DNA of 64,000 bases from Acholoe squamosa. Its lineage: Eukaryota > Annelida > Polychaeta > Phyllodocida > Polynoidae. The notes under the pieces were generated by a model. The model was not told where the DNA came from. It did no database searches and saw only the letters and a program-made list of their open reading frames with translations. Numbering within the stretch: the first letter of the stretch is position 1; the number at the start of each line of letters is the position of its first letter. The translations under genes were made by a program, and so were the position numbers. Shown here piece by piece: positions 45,518 through 56,716 of this stretch. The stretch lies in assembly GCA_949317995.1 (NCBI GenBank), contig OX439046.1:41330002-41394001 (forward strand), given 5' to 3'.

Positions 45518-46077
45518 GTTAAATGGTAGCTTAAATCTAACCAGATACTGATAATCTGGTGAACGTGACGCTATGAGTAAAGAAATCTGGTACCACTTTT
45601 TTCTGTTCCAAGTTAATTTCTTCAGCGTCGGATTTTTTATTTTTTGTGGTGAACATGTACAGCGTTCACTTCTGTGAAAAGTTTTTTTGGATTTTTTTGG
45701 GTGATACAGTTCACTTTTTTTTTACTTTTGTCAGTTATTTTCATGATACAGTACACATTTTTTTTACCTTTGTTGTTTATTTGAAAAAATGTTCATTTGA
45801 ACAAAAAACATTTTCCAGTTTAACACTGTTTTCTATGGGAAAAAAATGTTCATTTGAACAATTGTTCAAATGAACATTTTCCAGTTTAACACTGTTTTCT
45901 ATGGGGAAAAATGTTCATTTGAACAAATGTTCGTTTGAACAATTGTTCAAATGAACATTTTTCATTTTAACACTGTTTTCTATGGGGAAAAATGTTCATT
46001 TGAACAATTTGTTTAAATTTTTTTCTTTCAACAAAATGTACAACTGGAAGTGAAACTAGAAAAAGAAACCATTTCTT
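45518..46077. repeat. T-rich spacer with palindromic repeats
   Basis: Between 45,787 and 46,010 a unit of about 65-70 bp (CCAGTTTAACACTGTTTTCT plus ATGTTCATTTGAACA) recurs about three times. At 45,846-45,877 it forms a perfect 32-bp palindrome made of ATGTTCATTTGAACAA and its complement. No coding sequence. Confidence 0.85.
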
Positions 46078-49000
46078 TTATATAGAAAGGGGTAGGGTGC
46101 TTACACCGTCTTCACATACTTGTCTCTTTATGTACTGATAGGTTAGACCTTGTTTCCTTTGAGAGTAAGTGGTAACGCTGTGGTTAACTACTCTAAACCC
46201 TTTGTTGACTACCGTGACAACATTTTCACTGTCCAGTACTTCTTTGTACTTGTCAGTGGTTAGGGGGTTTTGTTTTTGAATTACACCTTTGCAACTCATT
46301 TTAACGGGCACATTCACTCCTGTGCCTATGTAACATTCAGAGTTCAAGGCAGTCATTTCATCACCTTCCCACTCCACTTTGAACAACCCGGGGGTTCTCT
46401 TGTCAAACGCCAGACGGCTCTTACAGCATGGTTGAGGTAGCCACAGCTCACCCAACACTTTGGTTTGAACATAGGTCTCTCTGTGGTGACTATTGTCACA
46501 TGATTCAGAGGGCAACCATTTGTGACGTTCTCTGAAGAAAGCTTCACGTTTCTCAGGAATAATGACGTCTTCTATGTTCTCTGCACTTAAAGCAAAGTAA
46601 AAACTGTCCGTGTCCATTTCACACATTTCAAAATCTTTCTCATCTATGTATTCAAGGAGAAAGTCATAATAGAAGGCCAACATTTTAAGTTTGGCGTATT
46701 GGTATACCATGAATCCTATTTGAACTGGGAGGTCGTAGGTGATGTAGGTAGGCAAACAGGACAGTTCTACCGTGTTGTCGCTTATGTCTTGCACATCTTG
46801 CACTGACCAGTGCATGGCCAAACGTCTTGCCTTAGAGGGGTGAAGATACTTTGTTTGAACAAAGTTTTGTTTGTTGCATATGGTTTTCCTGTATGAACCA
46901 TTTCCCAAAAGTTTGTACAGATCTAACAGAATCTTACAGTCTATGTTTTCGTCACCCTTCCTCCTAGCTTTGGTGACTTCGTCCATGAAGGGTAAAAAAG
47001 TCTGTTCTGGTGTGTATTCTATCAGAAGGTGTACTGTCGTAACTACCAAACCTTTTTCAAGGTACCACTTCAAGAGAGGAGTTCCCAACAAAATTCCCTC
47101 TGCGTGGTAGCTGCCTATAAGTTGGCGTTGTGGTTGCTTCAGCTTACCTGCTGCTTCCAAGTAACGTTTCATATGTTCACCTACGTCATTTTTTCCTACT
47201 AAACAGTTTTTGAATATAGGTGTCATTTCGCTGAATTTTTCTTTCAAAGATTCAGGTGTTTCTATGTCTACCTGGATAAGTCCAAAAGTTGTTCCTCTTG
47301 AAACCCCTCTCAGTATTTCATCCTGACTTTTTCTGCCTTGGCATGATGGCCTTTTAATTTCCCATTCACTTTTTGTTTTTCTACACGAGCTTTCAGTTTT
47401 TTCTTTCATCCACATACACTCATACTTTTCCTCTACTTGGTAACCCAACGACTGAAGATATAGGGTAGTCAAAATCGTATTTTGTTTTTTTTCTTCTAAC
47501 CATGCCTTTCCATTGGATTCTTTTAAAACTGATTTAGTGAGGTGACATATGTGACCATGCCAGTAGCACCCATGAAACTGGTATACTTTTTTTGAAGCTG
47601 GATCATAGCCGTCCACTTTTATTTTTCTTGAACCTAATACAACTTCCCCGTAGTTGTATTGGTGTAATATTTTCACATTGTCTGTCACAGTTTTGTAGCG
47701 CAACCATTCTGTGGCTGAGTAGCTTATCTGTTGACTGCAGACAGCTTGAAAATCGTTTTCTTTCCTGCGCACCACATAATAACCTGTGCAGTGTTCTTCA
47801 CCCATGCACTTGAGGTACAAGCTGTTAGCATCTACCCCTACTATGTGTCTGCATACTTTGCTTTGTGGCCCGTATTTTTTTTGTCTTATTCTTGTTTCTC
47901 CACTTTTGTGATGTCTGTGAAATATAATAGAGGGACCCCCTACTAAGTTGCGTCTGAGCAAGGAGTGAACATCCTTTTCTTTCTCACCAAAAAGAATGTA
48001 AGGTGTGGCATTAGGTGCAGTGTTGTTGAAAAGAAACTTCAAGGTCAGACCTGGCAAAGTTAAACCGTCTTTGAACATGTCCACCCCACGGTCTATAAAA
48101 AATTTTGTGTGCTTGTTTATGGCTAAAACAAAGGGTTTAACGTCCAAGTTGTTGTAATATATCAAGTAGTCCTTCATAGTTTTCATTTTGTTTTCTACCC
48201 AGGCCTACTTACATTCAAGGTAATCTTCTTTGCTTATTCCACCACCTGACAAAGAACTGTAGAAGCAGTGGTGTGGAGGAAGAGCTTTGTTGTTCAGTTT
48301 TCTTACGTTGTCCATCCACTCGTAGGGAAAAAAACCTTTTTCAGCTTTCCCTTTAAGAAAGGCTTTCAGGTTGTTTGCATAGGAATAACCTGGTGCCAAA
48401 TAGTTGAACATGTCAAGGAAAAGAAGATGGTCTGTGTACACTGCTATGTACTTGTTGCATTTTTTTATGGTTTTCATTTCTGTCTTGTCTGTGTCTATAA
48501 AAAAAGAATGAAATTCCTTTTTTTATCAAATTAATGTCATACTTCCCAGAGTTGAAACCTAGGACAGGGACTCTTTCTATGTAGGTAAGAAGTTTTTCCT
48601 TCACTTCAAGAACATGGGAGATTTTTTTTTGATTTTTTTTGTTCTTCGCTGGAAACACTTTGCTAGCTTTATGTTCTAATTCCTTTTGTTTTTCTTCTAG
48701 AGAGTCTAGTTCGTCTAAACATCTCTGAAATTCTCTTTCACCTGTTCTCCTATCAGCTGTCCCAAGGTGTTTATGTGTTCCAACACATTTTTTGCCAAAG
48801 GATCGTCGTCCCTGTTGGAATTTCTGACAAAACACACTGGTTCTGTATGCCCAGGAAAATCAGAAGCTACACTGGCAGAAAGGGGTACGTGTGTTTTTTC
48901 TATCACAGTGTTAGCATTTTCTGGGGATGGATTTTCAGGTTGGACGAAGTAGCTTTCAAAGTCAAAAACAATTTTATAGGGGTATATTTTTTTCTCAGGT

Positions 49001-50243
49001 GGACAAACTATTCCCAGTTCCTCTAAAACTTGAAAAACTGTTTTGGATGGATTGTAAGCTCCACCTTTGTACCTGAAGCTGACTTTGGTGCAATCTTTTT
49101 TCACCCCATTGTGTTGCTTTAAAAGGAAACTATGAGTAAGAACTTTATGACACTTTTCACAGGGGTACATTTTACCATACAGTCCCATGTTAGTTATTAA
49201 ACTTACATGGTTCCTGTGTAAGTTCAAGTTCATGATTTTTTTGGATGAACACATATTTGACCTTATAATTTTAGGTCGCCCCTTTTTTTACCAAAATAGG
49301 GAAGGTAAAAAATTCTTATGTTAACTTCAAACACCTTTTCTAACCTGTCTAAATCTTTTATGTCAACGCCCTCAAAAGTCTCCTTGTTCACCCCTGGATA
49401 GGCTTCAAGGAAAAGCTCTTGAGTTTTTTCTAAAGATCCATACAGGAAGAAAGACAGACATCTAAAGAAACACAAGTTGTCCTTGTATCCCCTTTTGGTT
49501 TTAGGGTCTCTGTGAAAGTGCTGCATTCCTCTTTGCCTTAAACCTGGTGGAACAGTGTTCATTTTACCTAAGAGATATTCTCCTCCCGTAGCCCTTATGA
49601 GGGTAATGTTGGCGTTCACGTTGCCTATTACACTCCATTTAGTAGAGGGTATTTGAGTGTCTTCTTTTATGTTGTTTTCAATTAAATCTAAACACTCTGC
49701 AAAGTCTTTGTCGTCCCTTATGAAAATGTAAGGGTCTCTATGACTTTCACTGTCATAGAACAAAGACGAATTGTTGGCAGAAGCATGGAAGTACATAACT
49801 TTCTCTTCTTCTTCCTCCTTAGAGGAAGACAACAACCTTCCAAAAGAGACAGCCACTTTGTAAGCCATAACTTGATTTCTATGAATAGAGGTAAGAGCTT
49901 CTATTACCTGTTTGGCTCCCAAGTCTTTGTTAAAACTTGTCATTCTGGCGTTGAAAATGGACTGAAGCTTACCTAGCACAGCCACACCTGAAGCTATGGA
50001 CTTGAAGTTGTCATGGTAACTGCTTTTATGCAAAGAATTTATTTCTATTTCTTTTGGAATTTCTAAGCTGTCGGAAAAAATTTCTCTCTTACAAGAAACT
50101 GAGTTACATAGAGTTTTACCACTGTTTTCTACAGTGACCAAACATGGAGGTCTAGGGGTGTTACACATTGGACAGTTAACGGTGTAAAGTTGTTTTACCT
50201 TCTTGGGAGGCATTTTGTTTGTGGTTTCTTTTTCTAGTTTCAT
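46078..50243 (-). pseudogene. Protein-primed DNA polymerase B with OTU-like N-terminal domain, Polinton 2
   Basis: Reading on the minus strand, ATG at 50,243 opens a basic, Cys-containing N-terminus (YTVNCPMCNTPRPPC). An OTU-like cysteine-protease segment follows, GYKDNLCFFRCLSFFLYG (about 49,480-49,430), with the expected Asp and Cys. Stops and frame changes at about 49,260, 48,720, 48,480 and 48,190 divide the rest. Zinc finger CEKCHKVLTHSFLLKQH, Exo I VFDFES (about 48,960) and Exo II VLGFNSGKYDINLI (about 48,550) follow. The long polymerase part (48,186-46,078, 702 codons) has motif A VDANSLYLKCM, motif B LLGNGSYRKTI and motif C CEMDTDSFYFA. It would copy the element from a terminal protein primer. 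OTU fusion to PolB is known in adintoviruses. Confidence 0.93.
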
Positions 50244-50453
50244 TTTATATTCAATGTACAACTTAAAACTAAAACCTGTCCTAACTATACATGGAGTACA
50301 TTTAGGTTTGACTTAAGCACTTAAACCTATGCTGGGCTATGTTGACTGAACATGGAGTACATTTAAATGTAACTACGAATCAACTAATATACATGATCAT
50401 GTGAAAGCATTGAATAAGGAGCTGTTGACCAGACACTATACAAAGTTGACCAC

Positions 50454-50759
50454 TTACCCAGAGTAGAAATTGGTCGTCTCGTCTAGGAAGGGGCCAACAC
50501 ATGATTTAATGTCCTCCAGAATGAAGGGGGACACAGTGTGTCCACAGTGTGTGGCTGAGGGGGGCATCCTGTAGCTGGAAGACACCGAGGTGTTCATCTC
50601 CTCGACGTAGCTGGTTGTTCCTATATGAACTTTAGGAGTTCCCTTGTACAAGTTCACCAAAATCATAGCCCGTCCTCCACGGGGGTCGGTGCAGTCTTCG
50701 TTCAAGGACAACAAAAGATCAGAGACCCACAAAGGAAGCCGGGCATACCCCAAGCCCAC
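50454..50759 (-). pseudogene. Polinton gene fragment, possibly the C-terminus of the SIM-motif protein
   Basis: Open minus-strand stretch ending at a stop at 50,454, with sequence such as YRMPPSATHCGHTVSPFILE. Its upstream side runs into the inserted LINE, and the SIM-motif gene is cut on the far side of the same insertion. The simplest reading is that it is the separated 3' part of that gene, but a small independent gene is possible. The open frame beyond about 50,640 probably belongs to the LINE. Confidence 0.45.
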
Positions 50760-51117
50760 CCCAGGAGGTACTGGATGGGATAAACACTATCCCTCTGAAC
50801 CAAGCTTGGTAAACATCCCTACACCCGCAAGCTCCTTCTCATCAAAGGCTGCGTCACCACCACCTCCCCCCAAAGCCTCCCCCAACTCTCAACACAGAGT
50901 CAACAAGGAGGTTCAGGGGAGGTTCGCAGCTAAGAAAATACCACATAAAGAACTGACCACACTAACAAAACAAGAAAAAGCCAAAACAGCACAGGTAAAG
51001 ACCAAAATTAATAGAAATATCACCCACACATCCAACAGATTTAAAGTACTTGCTAACGAAATGAAGGAAGCGTCGGGCCCAGCCGACCACAAAACTACCA
51101 CCAAAAATGGAAGATAA
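50760..51117 (+). CDS. LINE ORF1 C-terminal part (5'-truncated)
   Basis: Open frame ending at TAA 51,115-51,117 and overlapping ORF2 by 11 bp, an arrangement that suggests translational coupling. The visible protein is Pro/Ser-rich (ASPPPPPKASPNSQ) then Lys-rich (KQEKAKTAQVKTKINRN), consistent with a nucleic-acid-binding ORF1 tail. No zinc knuckle remains. The upstream frame extends to 50,644 but passes into Polinton sequence. Confidence 0.6.
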
Positions 51118-54100
51118 CGAGGTCATTCTACAATGGAACTGTAGAGGTGCTAGAGCCAATAGAGAAGACCTTGAACTTCTCTGTGCAGAATTCAAACCAT
51201 CTGCAATATCCCTACAAGAACTTAAGGTAACAGACTCTAGCCCCCTTAAAATGAAGGGCTACAACATATACTCCAAGATACCTCCAACAGAAACACCATC
51301 AGGGGGAGTAGCCATCATGGCCTCAGTAAATTACCCACAAAGGGAGGTTAGTCTCGACACAGAGCTTCAGGCAGTGGCAATAAACATCACTATCAATGAG
51401 CCAATCACCATCTGCTGCATATATCTCCCACCCAAAGAGAAGATACTCTACACTGACATAAGCAAAGTGATTCAACAACTTCCCACTCCCTACATCCTCA
51501 TGGGTGACTTTAATGCCCACAACACCATCTGGGGATCCCAAAAATGTGATGAAAGGGGGACAACTATTGAAAGGATACTAGACCGCAAATCATTATGCAT
51601 CTTCAACAACAAAACACCCACATACCTCCACCCAGCCAGTGGGACCTACAGCTATATAGATCTAACCATAGGTCACCCAAACATCTTTGCCGATTATGGA
51701 TGGAGTGTTCATGATGATCTTTGTGGAAGTGATCACTTTCCTATCATCCTAAAAACTCAAAAACATAACAACAACAACCAAAGGAACCCAACATGGAAAA
51801 TACAAAGAGCTGACTGGGATGAATTCCAGAAACTCTGTGAAACTTCCTTCCTGCCATGGGAACATGTAGCTGAGAAGAGGGACGCCATCCAATACTTTAC
51901 AGATACCCTTTTGGAGATAAGCAAGATGAGCATCCCGATAACATCAAAAAAGCCCTCCAAAAAATCTCGTCCATGGTACGACGACAAATGCAAAGCAGCT
52001 CGGAAGGAACGCAAGAGGGCCCTCAGAAAATTTAACAACAACATAATCCCAGAAAACATGTACAACTTCCTCCAGACAAGGGCGAAAACCAAATTAACGC
52101 TGAAAACAACTAAAAGAGAATCTTTCCAAAATTATGTTAAATCTCTCCCCTTGTCCAAATCCATGAAAAAGATCTGGCAAGCAGTAAATAGAATGAAAGG
52201 TAAGGCCAACAACCCAACAATACACCACCTGAGAGTTGGGGGCGAACCCAAAAGAACAAAGCAAGAAATTGCAAATGCACTGGCGAACCAATTCCACAAA
52301 ACCTCGTCAATTGAAAACTGCAGCCACACATTCCTGAGACATAAAGAAAGAGAAGAATTACACAAACCCAACTTCTCCTCAGATAATAAAGAGAACTATA
52401 ACCTAACTTTTAACATTGGTGAATTGAAACATGCACTGAATGGCTCAAAAGACTCGAGCCCAGGACCGGATGAGATCCACTACCAAATGCTGAAACATCT
52501 CCCTGCCAATCAACTGAACCTGCTACTGGATATCTTGAATGATATCTGGGTAAATGGGAAATATCCCAGATCTTGGGCAGAGGCATTGGTCGTACCCATC
52601 CCGAAACCAGGAAAAGACCACAGTGAAGCCTGTAACTATAGACCCATAGCAATGACAAGCTGCCTTGCCAAAACTATGGAAAGAATGGTGAACAACCGAC
52701 TGATGTGGTACCTTGAGTCTAATGATCTCATGAATCCACTTCAGTCAGGATTCCGGAAAAATCGTAGCACGACAGACCATCTTGTCAGGTTAGAAAGTTA
52801 CATCAGAAAGGGATTTGCAAATAATGAACATGTGGTTGCCATCTTCTTCGACCTGGAGAAGGCCTATGACACCACATGGAAACATGGAATCCTGAAAGAC
52901 ATTCACAAACTAGGGCTCCGTGGAAGGCTTCCCATGTTTGTATCAAAATTTCTTGCCAACAGAGTATTCAGTGTACGCCTTGGCACTACTCTCTCAGACA
53001 GAGTAGAACAAGAAATGGGTGTCCCCCAGGGCTGTGTCCTCTCTGTGACCCTGTTTGGCATAAAGATTAATGAAATAACCAAAAACTTACAAAATGACAT
53101 CAATTGCTCTTTGTATGTGGATGACTTTGTCATTTGCTACAGATCGAGGCATATTCAAACTATTGAAAGAAAGCTTCAACAGGCCCTGAACCACCTTGGA
53201 ACCTGGAGCTGCCAAAACGGCTTCAAGTTCTCACAGACCAAAACCACCTGTGTCCACTTCTGTCGCAGAAGAGGATGTAGAGAAAAACCAACGCTCCACC
53301 TCCAGAACACGGCACTTGAAGTCAAAGAAGAAGTGAAGTTCCTGGGGCTGATATTTGACAGACTACTCAACTTCAAACCACACATCGAATACTTGAGGAG
53401 GAAATGTCAAAAAGCCATGAATCTCCTGAAAGTGCTTTCCCACACCGACTGGGGTGCCGACAAAGAAACATTACTGATTTTATACAGGGCCTACATCCAG
53501 TCAAGACTAGACTATGGCTCTATCGTATATGGATCAGCTTGCCCCAGCTACTTGGACAGGTTGAAGCCTATCCAGAACCAGGGACTGAGATTATGCCTGG
53601 GGGCATTCCGTACATCTCCAGGAAAAAGTCTAGAGGTGGAGGCAAACATCGCCCCCCTTGAGCTTAGGCAAGAAATGCTGTCTATGCAGTACGCAGTTAA
53701 AGTAAGATCAAATAAAAGAAACCCAACATATGAGACACTGTTCACCGAAAACAATTCAGTGTACAGGAAAAAACCGAACATGACCCAACCATACTCGTAC
53801 AGAGTGAAAAGACCTATGAAAGCAGCAAAATTAGATGTGATCAAAACCAGGGAGATAAAACCACCCGATAATCCCCCATGGCTACAAATGAAACCAAAGA
53901 TCATCTTCACCCTGTGCAAAAACAAAAAGGCAGAAACAGACTCAGTGACCTTTAAAGATCAACTCCATGGGATAGAAAAAGACCATAGTGAACACCTGGC
54001 GGTGTTCACAGATGGTTCTAAGGAGGGTGACAAAGTAGGCTATGGAGTACACACGCCATATGGCAACCTGAAAAGAGGCCTCCATCCCAAAGCCAGTATT

Positions 54101-54799
54101 TTCACGGCAGAGGCTAGCGCCTTGCTACATGCTCTAGAATATGCCAGGATATCAACTCACCAGAAATTCATTGCTCTGTCAGACTCCAAGTCATGCCTTG
54201 AAGCAATGAACCAATATGAACCAAACAATCCCTTGATACAAGATATCAGGGACAAAACCAACAACCTTGAGAAAGCAAAGAAAGATGTGGTTTTCTGCTG
54301 GCTGCCGAGCCATATTGGCATAGACGGAAACGAGGCAGCAGATGAAGCGGCAAAGTCAGCACTGAAATTGACACCTCGAGAAGTGCCAATCCCACACACG
54401 GACCTGACATCAACCATCAAGAAATATGTGAAACTGAAATGGCAAGCTGACTGGAACAAGCAGCATGAGAACAAGCTACACTCCATTCAGCCTCAACTGA
54501 AAGGAAAGGATGAAAAAAGAAAACTATCCAGATCAGACGAAGTGAAACTAACACGTCTACGAATTGGCCACACAAGGCTTACACACGAACACCATCTGAA
54601 ACGTGAAGCCCAACCAATGTGCCAAGAATGCAAGACTGAACTCACAGTTAAGCATATCTTGCTCAACTGTCGAAGGACTGCAAGCAACAGAAGAAAATAT
54701 CTTAAAAATGCAACAACACTGAAAGCTGTCTTCAACACAATAGAAACAAAAGAACTCCTGAACTTCCTCAAAGAATCAAACTTATATAAGTACATATAG
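51107..54799 (+). CDS. LINE ORF2: endonuclease, reverse transcriptase, RNase H
   Basis: Uninterrupted 1,230-codon protein. The N-terminal apurinic-type endonuclease has LQWNCRGARANRED, SLQELK, YILMGDFNAHN and the final GSDHFPI. RT (about residues 470-760) has FFDLEKAYDT, GVPQGCVLSVTLF and the catalytic SLYVDDFVICY. RNase H (about 960-1,090) is complete: AVFTDGSKEG, AEASALLHALEYA, ALSDSKSCLEAM and WLPSHIGIDGNEAADEAAK. A CxxC-H-C motif near the end (CQECKTELTVKHILLNC) is typical of these ORF2s. Endonuclease plus RNase H places it in the I/Jockey-type group. All catalytic residues seen are intact, so activity is plausible. Confidence 0.96.
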   Translation: MEDNEVILQWNCRGARANREDLELLCAEFKPSAISLQELKVTDSSPLKMKGYNIYSKIPPTETPSGGVAIMASVNYPQREVSLDTELQAVAINITINEPITICCIYLPPKEKILYTDISKVIQQLPTPYILMGDFNAHNTIWGSQKCDERGTTIERILDRKSLCIFNNKTPTYLHPASGTYSYIDLTIGHPNIFADYGWSVHDDLCGSDHFPIILKTQKHNNNNQRNPTWKIQRADWDEFQKLCETSFLPWEHVAEKRDAIQYFTDTLLEISKMSIPITSKKPSKKSRPWYDDKCKAARKERKRALRKFNNNIIPENMYNFLQTRAKTKLTLKTTKRESFQNYVKSLPLSKSMKKIWQAVNRMKGKANNPTIHHLRVGGEPKRTKQEIANALANQFHKTSSIENCSHTFLRHKEREELHKPNFSSDNKENYNLTFNIGELKHALNGSKDSSPGPDEIHYQMLKHLPANQLNLLLDILNDIWVNGKYPRSWAEALVVPIPKPGKDHSEACNYRPIAMTSCLAKTMERMVNNRLMWYLESNDLMNPLQSGFRKNRSTTDHLVRLESYIRKGFANNEHVVAIFFDLEKAYDTTWKHGILKDIHKLGLRGRLPMFVSKFLANRVFSVRLGTTLSDRVEQEMGVPQGCVLSVTLFGIKINEITKNLQNDINCSLYVDDFVICYRSRHIQTIERKLQQALNHLGTWSCQNGFKFSQTKTTCVHFCRRRGCREKPTLHLQNTALEVKEEVKFLGLIFDRLLNFKPHIEYLRRKCQKAMNLLKVLSHTDWGADKETLLILYRAYIQSRLDYGSIVYGSACPSYLDRLKPIQNQGLRLCLGAFRTSPGKSLEVEANIAPLELRQEMLSMQYAVKVRSNKRNPTYETLFTENNSVYRKKPNMTQPYSYRVKRPMKAAKLDVIKTREIKPPDNPPWLQMKPKIIFTLCKNKKAETDSVTFKDQLHGIEKDHSEHLAVFTDGSKEGDKVGYGVHTPYGNLKRGLHPKASIFTAEASALLHALEYARISTHQKFIALSDSKSCLEAMNQYEPNNPLIQDIRDKTNNLEKAKKDVVFCWLPSHIGIDGNEAADEAAKSALKLTPREVPIPHTDLTSTIKKYVKLKWQADWNKQHENKLHSIQPQLKGKDEKRKLSRSDEVKLTRLRIGHTRLTHEHHLKREAQPMCQECKTELTVKHILLNCRRTASNRRKYLKNATTLKAVFNTIETKELLNFLKESNLYKYI

Positions 54800-54820
54800 A
54801 TCATACATACATATAATTTA

Positions 54821-54859
<39 letters not shown>

Positions 54860-54861
<2 letters not shown>

Positions 54862-55191
54862 GAAAAATGGCTGGTCCGTCGGTGTCAGGATAATGTGACC
54901 GACCGGGTGATGTGTCTACAGTTTGCGACATGTTACCTGCGTGAGGCAGCACGATAAAGAGGGGCCTTGAGCCACGAGTGGTATTTCACCGCTACGAGCC
55001 GTGTCCCACTGCTACAAGCAGACTCATAAATATATGCACGCGCGCACACACACCCACCCACTCATATGCGCAAACCCGAGGTAGGCCTGCAGCCTACCAT
55101 TACTATTGAATAGTTTAAAATTCTTGAATGTCTGAGTTCCTCGATGGCCCCCGGACGTAAAACTAAACAAACAAACAAACAAACAAACAAA
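54860..55191 (+). mobile_element. SINE-like sequence with (AAAC)n tail
   Basis: About 330 bp of non-coding sequence directly after the LINE poly(A), ending in seven or so AAAC repeats (55,163-55,191). The tail and short length suggest a SINE or a 5'-truncated LINE end. I do not recognise an internal Pol III promoter with confidence. Together with the LINE it interrupts the SIM-motif gene. Confidence 0.5.
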
Positions 55192-56320
55192 CCTTCCTCT
55201 CTCCAAGGGCAGCTCGGCGGTGTAGCTCCTTGTACTTTCCAAGGATGCACTCTATTTGGTCCACTAAGTTCCTGAACTCACGCGCCTCTAGATTTAAGCA
55301 CCGCTCGTAAGGTTTGTCCAGGTACGTCCTCAAGCATACTCCCCTGATACTAGTTTCCCTGTATATTTCTATGCAGGCATTTTTATCCCCTTCCGGATAA
55401 AAAACTTGGTCGGGGACAGGTGACTTCTCTTGAAATCCAAATCGAGCAGGCCATTTCTTTGCCACCAAAGGTACTAACCTGAAGCCCACAAGCTTGCTGG
55501 AAGTACTGGGGGCAGTGCCCTCCCCAAACTTTTGCCTGTGTGACTTGTCTTTAGAAGAAGGAATACCTGGGGCAGAAGCAATTGGCTCGGCGGCATAGGA
55601 AGAAGTTCCTGAGGAAACTGAAGCAGGGGCAGAGACAGGGGTTCTCTTGTTGTAGGCGCGTTTCTGTCTTTTCTTTTTAGGCTCCCCTTCACTCTCACCG
55701 GGACAGGTTCTTTTCTCCGGCGGGGTTTTAAGCAGCTCCTCTACCGGAACCGGGAGAGAGTATTGGGGAGAAGGGCCAGTCAGATCTATAACCTCTACCT
55801 GTGAATACCCCCCTCGGTGAGCAGGTGAAGGTGTCCCTTGTGTTAAATCCACCACTTCAATTTGGTTGACTGCTGGTAATGATGATGTGAGGTCTATGAC
55901 CTCTATTGGACTGACCTGGGGAGAAGGTTCCTCCGGAGTTACTGGCGAGTAATTGGCGGACGTAGGTGCTTCAGTGGGGGGCTGGTAGTTCAGAGGTGCT
56001 GGGGGATTGATGAATTCCCTGATGTCAAAATCGCCGTCGCCAGCTTCCTGAGGAGTGCGATCCCGGACGCGATCCAGGAAATCAGTGATTTCGCCATGAA
56101 GAGCTGCAAGAGCGGCTTCCTGTTCTCCTGCATCAGGCTCTTCAGTTGGAAGCCGAGCAGGAGTTGCAGGTGGTTTATCAGCTGTGGCTGGAGAGGTGGG
56201 AGGAGGGGTAACGCCCAACGTCTTTTCCACTGCCTGTTTAGGTGTGGGAACAGTTAGTGGAGCCACTTTTTTAGCTGCTACCCTCCTGACACTAAGTCCC
56301 GTCTTCATGCGCCCAGGCAT
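55192..56320 (-). pseudogene. Protein with three SUMO-interaction-like motifs, 3' end cut by insertion (Polinton 2)
   Basis: Starts MPGRMKTGLSVRRVAAKK at 56,320. A Pro/Thr-rich half carries three near-identical acidic/hydrophobic motifs, IEVIDLTSS, IEVVDLTQG and VEVIDLTGP, which match the classical SUMO-interaction motif (V/I-x-D-L-T). A basic cluster PKKKRQKR resembles a nuclear localisation signal. The C-terminal part (IEIYRETSIRGVCLRTYLD, then CLNLEAREFRNLVDQI) weakly recalls the PC4 single-strand-DNA-binding fold. The last codons run into the AAAC tail of the SINE-like insertion. No RING is seen, so it is not a SUMO-targeted ligase by itself. Nuclear SUMO-binding is an inference. Confidence 0.72.
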
Positions 56321-56429
56321 TGTTCTCCTTCAGATGAAAGGGTTGCAGGGCTGGAAGGTGCAGGAGCAGGACGACGAACAGCAGACAAACGTCAGAAAAG
56401 GTTTGATTAAGACCGAGCAGCTCAAGCCT

Positions 56430-56440
56430 TCTTTATAGTA
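56430..56440 (-). promoter_or_regulatory. TATA box of the SIM-motif gene
   Basis: TACTATAAAG on the minus strand lies about 110 bp before the ATG at 56,320. Confidence 0.5.
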
Positions 56441-56716
56441 ACTATCCTGATACGATCTTGGGACGTTCCCTTGCCATTCAGATAACGTACAACCACGACC
56501 ATGAGTCGTAGATAACCATGCTTTTCCATTCATAGTATGTGTTACACTCAGACAGCGTTGTTTTGGAAAAAAGTAAAAAACTCAAATCAATTAAAAAACG
56601 TGATAACGCTCAGTCAATGTTCAGGGTTCGGCGTGTAAGACGAATCTGGTTGTAACTGTTTTGTGATTAACGCAGACCATTCGTCATTTTTCAAAACGAG
56701 CTTCTCTCAAGCAGAC

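Larger units (their letters stand above)
50760..54859 (+). mobile_element. Non-LTR retrotransposon (LINE), intact ORF2, 5'-truncated
   Basis: Contains an ORF1 tail, a full ORF2 and a clean poly(A) tract of about 34 A (54,826-54,859) after an AATAAA signal. The left boundary is approximate because no target duplication could be matched. It is inserted in Polinton 2, splitting the region between polymerase and the SIM-motif gene. The intact ORF2 and pure A tail suggest a recent insertion. Confidence 0.9.

Noticed and set aside
50644-50760. LINE ORF1 start at 50,644
   Set aside because: The opposite strand is an open Polinton-type frame there, so the LINE left boundary most likely lies to the right and the upstream ATG is not its own.
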